Part shown: in pieces, positions 27,255 through 34,729 of the stretch
How positions within the stretch are numbered: position 1 is the stretch's first letter
How the letters are laid out: each line of letters starts with the position of its first letter
Assembly (NCBI RefSeq): GCF_000612505.1
Contig: NZ_CP004078.1
Span: 3,077,252 to 3,141,251, forward strand
DNA length: 64,000 bases
Direction of reading: 5' to 3'
Source of the DNA: Paenibacillus sabinae T27
GTDB taxonomy: Bacteria; Bacillota; Bacilli; Paenibacillales; Paenibacillaceae
Translations under genes and position numbers: made by a program
Notes under the pieces: generated by a model
What the model saw: only the letters and a program-made list of their open reading frames with translations
What the model was told of the DNA's origin: nothing
Databases searched by the model: none

Positions 27255-28055
27255 CTATCTTACGGTGTTACCGGCTTCCCCCTGAGCCTTGCCGGTAAGC
27301 TCCATCTCCTTCCAGAGCTCATGGAACAGCTCCGCAAATCCGGGCTGATCCCGGGCATAGAGAGGCGGCGTATTCGCGATTCCGTCTGGAATGTCGAACA
27401 CCCGGCGAATCCGGCCCGGATTCCGCTCCAGCAGGATGACCCTGGTGCTGACTGCAATGGCCTCCGACAGATCGTGGGTCACAAGGACGGCTGTCTTACC
27501 CCGTTTCCTCAGTGTCTCCGCCACCAGATCCTCCAGCTGGAGCTTGATCTGATAGTCCAGCGCTGAGAACGGTTCATCCAGCAGCAGCAGTCCCGGATCG
27601 GTCGCCAGCGTCCGCACGAGCGCGACCCGCTGGCGCATGCCGCCCGAGAGCTGCCCTGGAAAATAATGCTCCTTTCCCTTCAGCCCCATATCCGCTAGCA
27701 GATCAAGCGTCTTCTTCCGGCCCGCATCGTCCAGCCGGCCGGTCAGTTCAAGCCCGAGAGCCGCATTGTCCAGTATGCTGCGCCAAGGAAACAGATAATC
27801 CTGCTGAAGCATATACCCCACTTCGGGCGAGGGGCCGCTCACAGGACGGCCGTTCACAAGCACTTCGCCCCGTGAGGGCGGCATCAGCCCGGCGATAATT
27901 GATAGCAGCGTCGTTTTGCCGCAGCCGCTTGGTCCCACCAAGCTGACGAATTCGCCGTCCTCAATCTCAAGATTCAGATCCTCCACCGCAAGGGAAGCTT
28001 CCCTGTCACCCAGATAAGCGTGCGTAACCGATTTTAATTCCACGACCGGCGGCAT
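27255..28055 (-). CDS. ABC importer ATP-binding protein (SsuB/TauB type)
   Basis: 266 aa. Walker A GPSGCGKTTLL, Q-loop YMLQQDYLFPW, signature LSGGMRQR, Walker B LLLLDEPFSALD and switch His in LVTHDLSEA are all intact. The aromatic Q-loop (DYLFPW) is typical of nitrate/sulfonate/taurine-type importers. AAGGAGG precedes the ATG by a good distance. It is 16 bases or fewer from the permease gene and 47 bases from the binding-protein gene, so all three form one operon. Confidence 0.92.
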   Translation of the reverse strand: MPPVVELKSVTHAYLGDREASLAVEDLNLEIEDGEFVSLVGPSGCGKTTLLSIIAGLMPPSRGEVLVNGRPVSGPSPEVGYMLQQDYLFPWRSILDNAALGLELTGRLDDAGRKKTLDLLADMGLKGKEHYFPGQLSGGMRQRVALVRTLATDPGLLLLDEPFSALDYQIKLQLEDLVAETLRKRGKTAVLVTHDLSEAIAVSTRVILLERNPGRIRRVFDIPDGIANTPPLYARDQPGFAELFHELWKEMELTGKAQGEAGNTVR

Positions 28056-28102
28056 ATAAGACCCTCCTTAACAAAAGGCACTTTCGGGGCGAAAATAACA
28101 GG

Positions 28103-29107
28103 TTATTCGCCGCTTCCCGCCTTCTCCGCAAATGTGTTATCGACAATCTTGGACGCCGGCACCCGTTCTTTCAGCTCTCCCGCATTTTCAATCACATCAA
28201 GCAGATTATTCCATTCCTTATCGTCGATGACCGGATTTTGGGCGTACGTGTCCTGGTCCTTGTAACGTTTGATTGCCGAGACGACGATATCGCGGTCCGT
28301 ATTCTCGAAGTAAGGCACGATTGCGCCGGCGATTTCCTCCGGACTGTGCCGCTTCACCCAAAGCTGGGCTTTTTGCAGCGCATTGGTGAATTTTTGCACC
28401 GTGTCGCTATTTTTTCCGATATAGCTGCTCTTCGCCATAAACACTGTATACGGCAAATATCCGCTCTCGACACCGAATGAAGCGATTACCTTGCCCCGGC
28501 CTTCCCGTTCAAAGATCGACGCCTGCGGCTCGAACAGCTGCACGTAGTCCCCGGTTCCCGAAGCAAATGCGCTCGCGATATTCGCAAAATCAATATTCTG
28601 GATCAGCTTGAGGTCGGCAGCCGTATCGATCCCCTTCTTTTTCAGGGTGAACGCGCCGGCCATTTGCGGCATGCCGCCTTTTCTTTGGCCAAGGAAACTC
28701 GACCCTTTGAGCTCGCTCCAGTCGAAATTCGGATGGTCTTTGCGGGCAAACAGGAATGTGCCGTCTCTTTGTGTCAGCTGGGCGAAATTGATGACAGGAT
28801 CGTCCGTCCCCTGCTGATAGACATAAATAGACGTCTCGGAGCCGACTAGCGCCACATCGATGGCTCCCGAGAGCAGCGCCGTCATCGTCTTGTCACCGCC
28901 GGGAATCGTCTGCAGCTCGACATCCAGCCCCTCCTGCTTGAAAAAGCCCTGCGATAGCGCCACATATTCAGGTGCATAAAAGACGGAACGCGTGACCTCT
29001 CCGACCTTCACCTTAACTGTTTCCGATTTGCCTCCGCAGCCCGAAAGCAGCGAGACGGTAAGGCCGATCGCCAGCAGCAGCGCCGCTCTTTTGGTTGTTC
29101 TGCCCAT
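28103..29107 (-). CDS. ABC importer substrate-binding lipoprotein (NMT1/SsuA family)
   Basis: 334 aa. The signal peptide ends in a lipobox LLSGC (Cys24). The rest is a type II periplasmic-binding fold: VFYAPEYVALSQGFFKQEGL, GAIDVALVGSETSIY and GKVIASFGV. Members bind sulfonates, nitrate, taurine, thiamine precursors or guanidine-related compounds; the ligand cannot be told from sequence. No thi-box is seen upstream. Sulfonate uptake would fit the sulfur-related operon 25 kb away, but that link is only inference. First gene of the importer operon. Confidence 0.88.
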   Translation of the reverse strand: MGRTTKRAALLLAIGLTVSLLSGCGGKSETVKVKVGEVTRSVFYAPEYVALSQGFFKQEGLDVELQTIPGGDKTMTALLSGAIDVALVGSETSIYVYQQGTDDPVINFAQLTQRDGTFLFARKDHPNFDWSELKGSSFLGQRKGGMPQMAGAFTLKKKGIDTAADLKLIQNIDFANIASAFASGTGDYVQLFEPQASIFEREGRGKVIASFGVESGYLPYTVFMAKSSYIGKNSDTVQKFTNALQKAQLWVKRHSPEEIAGAIVPYFENTDRDIVVSAIKRYKDQDTYAQNPVIDDKEWNNLLDVIENAGELKERVPASKIVDNTFAEKAGSGE

Positions 29108-29334
29108 TGTGCAAATCTCTCCTTTCTCCCAAGGGTTCCCCCTTCTTGATCCGAGCCGCTTCGAAGCGGACGCCCCGCTTGCCCGCGGGATGATTTAAAT
29201 ATATGCGGATGCCTAGGATTTGGTTAAAGGAGAGAAGGAGAAGGAACAGAATCTGGAGAAAGTTTTAAGTATACGGGAATAAGAAGAGATAAAGATATAA
29301 CGATCCATCAGGAAGGGGTAGGGCATTCCGCTCA
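29108..29334 (-). other. Untranslated leader of the ABC importer operon
   Basis: 227 bases without a gene. On the minus strand it contains two stable GC hairpins, CCCGCGGGC-type near 29180-29190 and CCGCTTCGAAGCGG near 29152-29165, directly upstream of the ribosome-binding site AAAGGAGAG. It does not fit the consensus of the TPP, SAM or ykkC riboswitches as far as I can judge by eye. Confidence 0.35.
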
Positions 29335-29997
29335 TTATCGAGCTACAAGCGGTTTCAAATGCAGAAGCCACCGGAGGAAAGCGGAGCAGAACTGCTCTTT
29401 GCCCACAGGGGCCGCGGACATCCAATCCTCCTTCCCGCAGCTCATGCGAAGCAGCCAGCCGCAGGAAAAATCGGCAAGAATGGACGCATAGTGAAAAGAC
29501 CAGCCGCCGCCGCTTTTGGTGCAAATGCGCAGCTCGCCGGTCAAGTGCCGGCTTTTAAAGCTTTTGGCAAACAGGGCGGACAAGCCGGGGTCGCCTGTTG
29601 CCTTCTCTATACGCCGGCTTAGCTCGCTCAATGAGCAGGAGGAAGCCTTTTTTCGGATTTCATTAAATTCTTGTCTGGACAATAGGAGGGCGGGACTGTC
29701 CCCGCAGCTTGTTCTCGGAAGGGAAATGCCATCTAGGAGGAGGGTGAGCACGCCGTCCAAATTACCGGCATCCTTCAGTTCATAGGAGGAGCGGGCCGAT
29801 GTTTTATGACACACCACAGTGAGTCTATCCTTGCTCACAGACACGATCAGATCGTTCTCTGTACCTTGGCTGTTGTAGTGCAGGCGGCAGATCCGTTCTG
29901 TCTCATCCGTCAACCGGAGCAGCTCTCTTTTTCGGGACTCTTTCCGGCCTTCAGGGATCAAAAACCGCGTTAATTGCTTTGACTTATCTTCGTACAC
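29335..29997 (-). CDS. Hypothetical protein
   Basis: 220 aa from a GTG at 29997, about 10 bases after AAGGA. It is soluble, with mixed alpha/beta content, no membrane segment and no motif I recognise. Charged N-terminus (KESRKRELLRL), a central LDGVLTLLLDGISLPRTS segment and a Cys/Trp-containing C-terminus (FHYASILADFSCGWLLRM). Codon composition is like that of the neighbours, and there is no overlapping better candidate. It precedes the ABC importer operon on the same strand and might be cotranscribed. Function unknown. Confidence 0.6.
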   Translation of the reverse strand: MYEDKSKQLTRFLIPEGRKESRKRELLRLTDETERICRLHYNSQGTENDLIVSVSKDRLTVVCHKTSARSSYELKDAGNLDGVLTLLLDGISLPRTSCGDSPALLLSRQEFNEIRKKASSCSLSELSRRIEKATGDPGLSALFAKSFKSRHLTGELRICTKSGGGWSFHYASILADFSCGWLLRMSCGKEDWMSAAPVGKEQFCSAFLRWLLHLKPLVAR

Positions 29998-30129
29998 TGC
30001 GATCCGTTCCTTCCGGTTTTCGGGTGAAATCTAGCAATCTTTATGTTATCATAAGCTAATTTTAAGGTAAAATTAAGAAAAAACGGGTAATATCATTATC
30101 ATGAAATAACTGTAACGAGGTGATTTCAA

Positions 30130-30369
30130 ATGAAAATGCTGATTACGTTCCAGAATAAGCTTGTACCGGTCTATTTTACTACGGAAAACAAGCAGCCGAC
30201 ACAAAAAGTGCTAAGACTGCTGACCAGCGCCCTTGACCTTAAAATCAATAAAGGCAAGAATGCTCTTAAGAAATGTTTGAATTCTTTGATCAGTATTGAA
30301 ATTAAAGGCTCAGAGGCCATTTTGCACAGTTTTAGCGAGAACGACTCCCTGGCGCTTTCCCTCTATTAA
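30130..30369 (+). CDS. Small hypothetical protein
   Basis: 79 aa, Lys-rich and soluble. GAGGTG stands 7 bases before the ATG, and a clear terminator follows 35 bases after the stop, so it is a self-contained transcription unit. No family is recognised. It is more AT-rich than the surrounding genes and is one of the few plus-strand genes in this part. Confidence 0.6.
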   Translation: MKMLITFQNKLVPVYFTTENKQPTQKVLRLLTSALDLKINKGKNALKKCLNSLISIEIKGSEAILHSFSENDSLALSLY

Positions 30370-30403
30370 ATAGCGGCGGGTCCGCATGTCTTACCGCAGC
30401 AAG

Positions 30404-30442
30404 AAAAAGCAACTTCCTTAAATGGGAAGCTGCTTTTTTATT
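30404..30442 (+). terminator. Terminator of the 79-aa gene
   Basis: AAAGCA-CTTCC / GGAAG-TGCTTT stem followed by TTTTTTATTT. Confidence 0.85.
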
Positions 30443-30480
30443 TGGGCCCTTCACATCTCTTTAGACGAGCGCGGGCAGGT

Positions 30481-30615
30481 TTATCCAGTTTTGTGGTTGT
30501 TGTTCTCCGCCTTCTCCGCCCGTTGAATCCGAAGCTGAAACAGCTTGACCAAGTTGATCCTCGTCTGCTCGTGACAGTTGTCCAATTTCTTAATAATAAA
30601 ACGGTCAATGGACAT
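30481..30615 (-). CDS. Small protein of 44 aa
   Basis: Begins MSIDRFIIKKLDNC and ends NNNHKTG. AAGGAG is placed 8 bases before the ATG at 30615, the strongest argument that it is translated. The peptide is amphipathic and helical, rich in Lys, Arg, Asn and Glu, without a signal or membrane segment. It lies between the 79-aa gene (convergent) and rsgA. Function unknown. Confidence 0.5.
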   Translation of the reverse strand: MSIDRFIIKKLDNCHEQTRINLVKLFQLRIQRAEKAENNNHKTG

Positions 30616-30937
30616 GTCAATCGCTCCTTTTAATCGTTCTGCAGGGTGTGCAGGAGAACATTCCCCGCCTGCCCGGTATCCCCTATATACCCGGCCTGTT
30701 GCTTTTTAAACGGGGTGTTTGGGGTTCAATACCCGGCTTCCGGCCTCCTGGTCCAAGGCCGTAGAACCGGTAGGATTTGCCTATTTTCTATATCTAGATA
30801 TGACGCTGATGAATATAACGCTACCATTCAAAGATGTAGAGGAGTGTCGAAACGGTAGCAGCCGAAATACAGGTCATCAACAAATTGTGAATTTTTTGCG
30901 GCCATAATGGATCGCCCCCGGGGCGCACTATATTCGC
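30616..30937. other. Intergenic region upstream of the 44-aa gene
   Basis: 322 bases between the small gene and the rsgA stop. It contains a perfect 12-base palindrome ATATCTAGATAT (30790-30801) and GC-rich segments, but no supported gene or promoter. Confidence 0.35.
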
Positions 30938-32029
30938 TTAATCCTCCGCTTCCCTCCGCCAGCCGTATTTCCGGGAGCGTGAGGAAGCCGATTTCTGCAC
31001 CGGACCGGCCCCGCTTTTCCGCTTGGATTTGGCTTCCTTGGCGGCTTGAAACTGAAGCTCACGCTGCGTCTTGCGGTAGCTCTGGAGCCGTTTCGCCTCC
31101 AGCTCCCCGCTGCGCACCGCCTCTTTGACAGCGCAGCCCTCTTCACGTTCATGACGGCAGTCCGCATACCTGCAGCGCTGCGAGAGCCGCCCGATATCGG
31201 CGAATGTGAGATCCAGCCCGCCTTCATCATCCCACAGCTGAAGCTCCCGCATCCCGGGGGTGTCGACGATGACACCTCCGTCCGGCAGAAGGAACAGTTC
31301 TCTGTGCGTCGTCGTATGGCGGCCTCTGCTGTCCCCCTCCCTCACATCCTGAGTCAGCTGAAGATCGGCGCCGCAGAGCCAGTTGACGAGCGTCGATTTG
31401 CCGCACCCGGACGACCCGGTCAAGGCAACCGTCCGCCCCTCCCCGAGGTAGTGCTTCAGGGACTCGAGCCCGCTGCCCGTATACGCGCTGACCGCATGCA
31501 CCGGAACGCCGGGAGCGGCCAATTCCATTTCCGCGATCTTGGCCTCAGGATCGGGGCATAAATCGGCCTTGGTCAGCAGGATCACGGGCGATGCCCCGCT
31601 GTTCCAGGCCATGATGAGATATCTCTCCATGCGCCGGAGATTGTAGTCGTCATTCAGCGCGCTAACGAGAAACAGCGTATCGACGTTGGCCGCAACAATC
31701 TGTTCCCGCGGCTGGCTTCCGGCCGCCCTCCGGGAAATGACGCTTCGGCGGGGAAGCACGCTGTGAATAATGAGCGGCCCGCCGTCCGCGCTTTTGGCCG
31801 AGATCCAGTCGCCGACAGCCGGGTATTCACCGGAGGCTTCAAGGGAGTGCCGCAGCCTGCCGGGCAGTTCTCCCCACTGCTCTCCGTCATCGGTCGTTAT
31901 GCGGTATTTGCTCCCGAAATCTCCCGTAATCCGTCCGGGAATGATAGCTTCCGAGACGGTGTCCTGTATTCCCAAACCATTCCATTGATTGATCCAATAT
32001 TCGTTCCATCCGTATTGCCGTATCGTCAT
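30938..32029 (-). CDS. rsgA: Ribosome small-subunit GTPase RsgA
   Basis: 363 aa from ATG 32029, 6 bases after GGAGG. An N-terminal OB fold is followed by a circularly permuted G domain in the order G4 (LLTKADLC), G5 (VSAYTGSG), G1 (TGSSGCGKST) and G3 (DTPGMREL), and a zinc-binding segment CRYADCRHEREEGC. RsgA helps late 30S maturation. The C-terminus is a long basic tail. Its position in an accessory block, away from the usual prpC-prkC-rsgA cluster, suggests this could be a second paralogue; the rest of the genome would be needed to tell. Confidence 0.9.
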   Translation of the reverse strand: MTIRQYGWNEYWINQWNGLGIQDTVSEAIIPGRITGDFGSKYRITTDDGEQWGELPGRLRHSLEASGEYPAVGDWISAKSADGGPLIIHSVLPRRSVISRRAAGSQPREQIVAANVDTLFLVSALNDDYNLRRMERYLIMAWNSGASPVILLTKADLCPDPEAKIAEMELAAPGVPVHAVSAYTGSGLESLKHYLGEGRTVALTGSSGCGKSTLVNWLCGADLQLTQDVREGDSRGRHTTTHRELFLLPDGGVIVDTPGMRELQLWDDEGGLDLTFADIGRLSQRCRYADCRHEREEGCAVKEAVRSGELEAKRLQSYRKTQRELQFQAAKEAKSKRKSGAGPVQKSASSRSRKYGWRREAED

Positions 32030-32084
32030 GCGATACCTCCATTTGCAGTTTTTTGTTGTTGCATCCGGGGCAAGCGCGCAGCGC

Positions 32085-32123
32085 AAAAAGCCCGCCGGAA
32101 ACGAGTAACCGTTCCGGCGGGCT
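32085..32123 (-). terminator. Terminator upstream of rsgA
   Basis: AGCCCGCCGGAA / TTCCGGCGGGCT perfect 12-base stem, followed by TTTTTG on the minus strand. Confidence 0.88.
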
Positions 32124-32262
32124 GGAAGAGCCAGGGAGCCCTTAGCTCAAGGGACGCCCTGGCCTATGCTTTATGTCCGTTAGCAGCAAGGTCTCACAGG
32201 CCTCAAAATGCTGCTTGGACGTGCGTATACGGGCCAACTCCACGAGTCTTATCCGCATACGC

Positions 32263-32298
32263 AAAAAAGCCGCCGGAACCGATACGGTCCCCGGCGGC
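32263..32298 (-). terminator. Terminator of the small transcription unit
   Basis: GCCGCCGG / CCGGCGGC perfect stem, followed by TTTTTTG on the minus strand. Confidence 0.88.
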
Positions 32299-32340
32299 GC
32301 TGATGATATCACTAATGTGCGCGCTTAAGCTGCTTGCGTC

Positions 32341-32421
32341 CTAACGCCCGCAGCCTGTTCCCGGAAGACACGTATCCTGAGCAGAAACAACCGACAAATT
32401 CCAAGCCGTATAAACTGTCAT
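32341..32421 (-). CDS. Possible 26-aa peptide
   Basis: Begins MTVYTAWNLSVV and ends CLPGTGCGR. AAGGAG lies 9 bases before this ATG. An alternative ATG at 32428 in another frame would give 38 codons ending just before the terminator hairpin, but is only 2 bases from the same SD. Either may be the product, or the transcript may be a non-coding RNA. Confidence 0.25.
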   Translation of the reverse strand: MTVYTAWNLSVVSAQDTCLPGTGCGR

Positions 32422-32454
32422 ATAACATCTCTCCTTCCGGTAATTTATGGTGTC

Positions 32455-32484
32455 ATCATAAACGCCCTAGCGTATCGTTGTCAA
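32455..32484 (-). promoter_or_regulatory. Sigma-A-like promoter of the small transcription unit
   Basis: On the minus strand: -35 TTGACA (32484-32479), 18-base spacer, -10 TATGAT (32460-32455). Confidence 0.6.
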
Positions 32485-32501
32485 CCCCGCCGTTCGCCCG
32501 A

Positions 32502-33173
32502 TTAAAAAATGCTCCGCAGCTCGTTGAGCTCGTCTATCGTCTTCCAGGGCTTTACATCCAGCTTGTCGTCCCAGGAATGGTTGCGGCGAAGCCAGATGCC
32601 CTTCATTCCGGCGCGCCCCGCGCCCCAAATATCATTCACCGGATGGTCGCCGATGAATAGGGTCTCATCCGGGCCGTATCCCAGCCTGTCCAGCGCCAGG
32701 CGGTAAATGGCGGGGTCCGGCTTGCTGATTCCAGCCTCGCCGGAAATCACGATCGATTTGAAATGGCCGCGCAGGCCAAGCAAATCGATTTTCCCGTGTT
32801 GGATGTCGCTTTTTCCGTTCGTCAGAAGCCCTAGTACGTAGCCGCCTTCCCTCAGATAATCCAGCGATTCGGCCGCATGCTTCATAAGCGCGCCATGAGC
32901 GGAATAATTCAAATCATAGAACGCGCGGATTTCCGCGGCCGAAACGGCTTCTCTCCAAGGCAGAACCTCGCTGAGCTCCCGGAAAAACCCGTCCTTGTCC
33001 CGGTACCCGTCGGCGTCCCTGACGATGATATCTTCAACGATTTCCAGCTGCCGGTCCGGCTCCAGATGGCCCAGAAAATAGGAGACGAACTGCGCGGCAA
33101 AGCTTCGAAAGGTCCGATCCCTGTCCATTAGCGTATTGTCAAGATCAAACAGTATAGCTTTTATGGTTTCCAT
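32502..33173 (-). CDS. HAD-superfamily hydrolase, YjjG-like
   Basis: 223 aa. Motif I LFDLDNTLMDRD, motif II LLTNGKSD, motif III Lys in GISKPDP, motif IV GDHPVNDIWGA. A helical cap occupies residues about 16-90. This is the architecture of subfamily I nucleotidases and related phosphatases. Substrate unknown. GGGG lies about 8 bases before the ATG. It reads toward the small transcription unit on the same strand. Confidence 0.85.
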   Translation of the reverse strand: METIKAILFDLDNTLMDRDRTFRSFAAQFVSYFLGHLEPDRQLEIVEDIIVRDADGYRDKDGFFRELSEVLPWREAVSAAEIRAFYDLNYSAHGALMKHAAESLDYLREGGYVLGLLTNGKSDIQHGKIDLLGLRGHFKSIVISGEAGISKPDPAIYRLALDRLGYGPDETLFIGDHPVNDIWGAGRAGMKGIWLRRNHSWDDKLDVKPWKTIDELNELRSIF

Positions 33174-33369
33174 GCCTGATTCCCCTTGTCTTTCTATATG
33201 CGTCTTGCCCGTAAAGCGGGCTCTTAGGAATCATTGTACTATGGCGCTCATGAAGAAGAAAAGACCGCTGTCAGCAAGGAGGAGAATTCATCCCTTCCCT
33301 TTTGATCAACGGCCCTTGGCTTATGGTGCCCGCCTGATGGCGGACCATGAAACGATTCATGGCGATTCT

Positions 33370-33825
33370 TTACTTGAAATGCTCGGCGCGGTGGGTCAGC
33401 ATCAATTCATCTGCGGTGATGTACAGTGGAAACGGAGGCGTTTCCTTCAAATATCTTTGACTGGACAGCAAATGATAGTGAACCTCAGGAAGCGAAGCTT
33501 CTTCACGAAGGGGCAGCTTGCCGGTATCGCTAATGTAGTTGTCGACGGCCAGCTGCACCATATCGAGAAAATAGGGAATATCCTTTTCCGCTTCCTCAAA
33601 AATTTCAAACGTCTCCCGGGACATATAGAACTTCTGCTCGGTTTTTCCGCCTAAGTAGCGGGCCAGCCTGGACAAATCAATGCTTTTATCATCCTTCATC
33701 AGAACGGTGCGGTTGATTGCGGCGGGCATATCTTTTTCAAATTGGCGCACGGCCTGCTTAACTTCCGGCAAGGTTACGGTGATCAGGCGGGGGTCGGGTT
33801 CTTTCTTAATCCTTTTAAAAAGCAT
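33370..33825 (-). CDS. DUF3939 family protein
   Basis: 151 aa from ATG 33825, 9 bases after GGAG. Soluble, starting MLFKRIKKEPDPRLITVTL, with a run of helices (EVKQAVRQFEKDMP) and a C-terminal part ending LYITADELMLTHRAEHFK. The family is confined to Bacilli and has no known function. Monocistronic, flanked by AT-rich DNA on the upstream side. Confidence 0.7.
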   Translation of the reverse strand: MLFKRIKKEPDPRLITVTLPEVKQAVRQFEKDMPAAINRTVLMKDDKSIDLSRLARYLGGKTEQKFYMSRETFEIFEEAEKDIPYFLDMVQLAVDNYISDTGKLPLREEASLPEVHYHLLSSQRYLKETPPFPLYITADELMLTHRAEHFK

Positions 33826-33941
33826 GTTGAAAGACTCCTTTCTTGCCAAAGATAACGCTTACAATTCTATAATATTCTATACTCCAAATTTTAATCAATT
33901 AAAACTCAAGCCTTCACAGAACTGTAAAATATTTTAGGCAA

Positions 33942-34547
33942 TTATTTGACAGATTCCCAGTGTGTCCATATTTCCCGCGGATTCAGTTCATACTTGTCGT
34001 TTTCCCTGTACATGAACTGATGCATAATGAACTCGCGGCGGATGGTGGCATAGTCGTCATGGTACTGCTTGATAAATTCGTTGATTTCCTTCTCGCTGTA
34101 AACGACGCCAGGCTTCAACTGTTCAACAATATACTGCAGAGCGATCAGTTTCTTCTTGTATTGTGCCGGAATCTGCCGCAGGCGGCCGTCCTTGGCAAAG
34201 AAATTGCGGATCACCGATTCCTTCAGATTCTGCTCCTTGCTCTCCACTTCCATCTCACGTGCCCCCTTGTCAAAAATAAACCGCAGCGACGCCTCCCCGC
34301 CCTCCCGGATAAACTCCGGATTCAGCGTGAAGTAAACGGTGTTCTTGTCGCGGCGTTCCTTGATTAGTGCCGCAGTGCGCAGCTTGTACGCATGATGCGT
34401 CACCGTCGGCTGCGACAGATTCAGCTTCTCCGCCAGCGCCTGTCCATGCATTTCTCCTTTCGACAGCAGCAGGAGCATGCGCAGACGGGTCGGGTCGGCA
34501 AGGGCTTTGTGGTAACCAACAATTTTTTCAAGCTGCAAGGTGGACAC
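33942..34547 (-). CDS. ArsR-type regulator with C-terminal DUF2087 domain
   Basis: 201 aa. The winged helix (residues 10-85) has ALADPTRLRMLLLL and LSQPTVTHHAYKLRTAALI; there is no Cys-based metal site of the ELCVCDL type. The C-terminal half is a DUF2087 domain (RNFFAKDGRLRQIPAQYKKKLIALQYI and YATIRREFIMHQFMYREN). The ligand is unknown. The start is GTG 34547 or TTG 34538; the SD (AAGGAG) is better spaced for the latter. A perfect palindrome overlaps its promoter, so autoregulation is likely. Divergent from ypdA. Confidence 0.85.
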   Translation of the reverse strand: MSTLQLEKIVGYHKALADPTRLRMLLLLSKGEMHGQALAEKLNLSQPTVTHHAYKLRTAALIKERRDKNTVYFTLNPEFIREGGEASLRFIFDKGAREMEVESKEQNLKESVIRNFFAKDGRLRQIPAQYKKKLIALQYIVEQLKPGVVYSEKEINEFIKQYHDDYATIRREFIMHQFMYRENDKYELNPREIWTHWESVK

Positions 34548-34567
34548 TCTCCTTCGGATGAATCTCT

Positions 34568-34611
34568 TTAGATATATATCTAATTATACATAAGTCAAAG
34601 CTTTTTTGCAA
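34568..34611 (-). promoter_or_regulatory. Promoter and operator of the ArsR-DUF2087 gene
   Basis: On the minus strand: -35 TTGCAA (34611-34606), 17-base spacer, -10 TATAAT (34588-34583). TTAGATATATATCTAA (34568-34583), a perfect 16-base palindrome, begins at the end of the -10 and covers the start point: a likely repressor site. Confidence 0.7.
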
Positions 34612-34729
34612 TTGGAAAAGGGGCCTCCCCTCTCCTCTGGAAAAAAGGCTTAAATTGAGGTAGGATTTACTTTACACGTTTCTGATGAAGACAGAAAATG
34701 CGAGGAAACTACGGGAGGTTGTCCGCTTT

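Larger units (their letters stand above)
32030..32501 (-). other. Intergenic region with two terminators and a small transcription unit
   Basis: About 470 bases between rsgA and the HAD gene. Going along the minus strand it contains a sigma-A-like promoter, an SD with short open frames, a terminator (32298-32263), a second short open frame of 38 codons with no SD (about 32150-32264), and another terminator (32123-32085) immediately upstream of rsgA. A small RNA or small protein is likely. Confidence 0.5.

Noticed and set aside
29108..29334. TPP or guanidine-I riboswitch upstream of the ABC importer
   Set aside because: The conserved loops (CUGAGA/ACCUGA for TPP, CUAGGGUUCC-type for ykkC) are not present in order on the minus strand.
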